Source: JAKZVK01 sp965237575
GTDB lineage: Bacteria; Acidobacteriota; Terriglobia; Bryobacterales; UBA6623
Assembly: GCA_965237575.1 (NCBI GenBank)
Contig: CBDEGI010000004.1
Coordinates: forward strand, 558,001 to 622,000
DNA: 64,000 bases
Direction: 5' to 3'
Notes under the pieces: generated by a model
Told to the model about the DNA's origin: nothing
Seen by the model: only the letters and a program-made list of their open reading frames with translations
Databases searched by the model: none
Shown here: one piece after another, positions 63,161-64,000 of the stretch
Numbering within the stretch: the stretch's first letter is position 1
How the letters are laid out: each line of letters begins with the position of its first letter
Made by a program: the position numbers and the translations under genes

Positions 63161-63832
63161 ATGAGAAACATCATGAGCGCCTCCCCCCAAACCATTGCGC
63201 GACTTGCTTTCTTGTGTCTCATGCTGGCGCTGAGCAGCCCCTTGTTCGCCGAGGGCAGTCATGAAATCGGCGTGCTCGGCGGCTTCACGTCCTACCGCAG
63301 CGTCGACGTATCGAACCCGGAGCGGTCCGGCAAAGCGGGTGCGAAAGAGGGCCCGGCAGCCGGGTTCGTGCTCGGCCAATCGATGGGCAACCATTGGGGC
63401 GGCGAGTTCCGCTACCTTTATTTTAGGAACGACTTGCAGCTCGAGGGGGGCGGCGCCTCGGCGGACTTCAAGGCCGAATCCCACGCCGTTCACTACGACG
63501 TTCTGTATTACGCAAACGGCCAGGAGGCGCGGGTGCGTCCCTACGCCGCGATTGGCGTCGGCCTAAAGATCTACCGTGGTACCGGGACGGAGCAAGCCTT
63601 CCAGCCGCTGAGTGACCTGGCGCTGTTGACCAAGTCGAGCCAGACGGTCATCGCCGGCGATGTGGGCGGCGGAGTGAAAGTGCGTGTCGGCTCGAGCGGC
63701 ATGTTCCGGGTGGAGTTTCGCGGCTACGTCACACCGGTCCCGGACAAAATCATCGCCGACTCGATCGACTCGAAGATCAGCGGCCTCCTCTGGCACTGGG
63801 CCCCTTTGTTCGGCTTCAGTTGGACGTTCTAG
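63161..63832 (+). CDS. Outer-membrane beta-barrel protein (OmpA/OprF N-domain-like)
   Basis: 223 residues (ATG 63161; ATG 63173 also possible) with signal peptide ARLAFLCLMLALSSPLFA. The mature part consists of amphipathic strands separated by short turns, typical of an eight-stranded barrel: HEIGVLGGFTSYRS, WGGEFRYLYFRND, SHAVHYDVLYYAN, VRPYAAIGVGLKIYRG, GDVGGGVKVRV, FRVEFRGYVTPV. The C-terminal phenylalanine (GFSWTF) is the usual BAM recognition end. Function unknown. Confidence 0.78.
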   Translation: MRNIMSASPQTIARLAFLCLMLALSSPLFAEGSHEIGVLGGFTSYRSVDVSNPERSGKAGAKEGPAAGFVLGQSMGNHWGGEFRYLYFRNDLQLEGGGASADFKAESHAVHYDVLYYANGQEARVRPYAAIGVGLKIYRGTGTEQAFQPLSDLALLTKSSQTVIAGDVGGGVKVRVGSSGMFRVEFRGYVTPVPDKIIADSIDSKISGLLWHWAPLFGFSWTF

Positions 63833-64000
63833 CCGACACCCACCCGTTCCCTCAGCCCGCCGCGGCGGTGGTTTGGAGGCTGAGGCAGGCCGTTTGGCAT
63901 GGTTTTCGACAAACTTCTGATTCCAGGGTCGGCGGCGCACCTCACCGTTGCAGCGCTGTAAAAAGAAGGCTGCGGGCCTGGCTGGCACCCACGACCATGC
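63833..64000. other. Terminal intergenic stretch
   Basis: No gene or structured element recognised up to the window end. Confidence 0.4.

Overview
The window looks like a chromosomal segment from an acidobacterium of the Solibacter/Bryobacterales type. The evidence is a TIGR03437-like C-terminal domain on a large secreted propeller protein (59961-63086), a high-GC Gram-negative gene set with many Tat-exported enzymes, large TPR proteins, and a Tad (tight adherence) secretion locus ending in a very small membrane protein. The phylum is inferred from gene content; no rRNA or tRNA gene is visible.

Layout. 1-1831 (minus): a partial gene, nicotinamidase PncA and a secreted glycosidase-like TIM barrel. 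2356-7195 (plus): a TPR/outer-membrane-barrel gene broken by a frameshift, a TIM-barrel hydrolase (together resembling a polysaccharide export/trimming pair) and a MerR regulator. 7216-8826 (minus): a PHP-domain lipoprotein. 9019-24345 (minus): a tightly coupled six-gene operon encoding a membrane-anchored propeller, a VIT/VWA protein, a 2404-residue TPR protein, a secreted protein of unknown function, a small penicillin-binding transpeptidase and a SpoIID/LytB-type peptidoglycan enzyme. I regard this operon as the best candidate for an undescribed envelope system.

24708-46598 is a mosaic of single genes. Exported enzymes include an M19 dipeptidase, an AGE-family epimerase, a PhoD-like phosphatase, amidohydrolases, Gfo/Idh/MocA oxidoreductases, a DUF1080 protein, a metallo-beta-lactamase fold protein and a class V aminotransferase. 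Housekeeping genes are alaS, recX and thiI, alongside a HicBA toxin-antitoxin pair and a radical SAM/SPASM protein. Intergenic spaces here are rich in dispersed and palindromic repeats, above all the 1-kb gene-free stretch 37964-39009. thiI is split by a 14-bp tandem duplication.

46651-64000 (plus): a secreted protein of unknown function, a LuxR-type response regulator, two polytopic membrane proteins with GT-C-like first loops, then the Tad locus cpaA-cpaB-cpaC-tadZ-tadA-tadB-tadC plus a 31-residue membrane protein. It ends with the TIGR03437-type propeller protein and an outer-membrane barrel. No Flp pilin, TadE/F or TadD gene is seen next to the Tad genes.

Reading-frame problems occur at three places (about 4180-4230, 45608-45635, 53642-53650). 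They may be real mutations, phase-variable sites or assembly errors.
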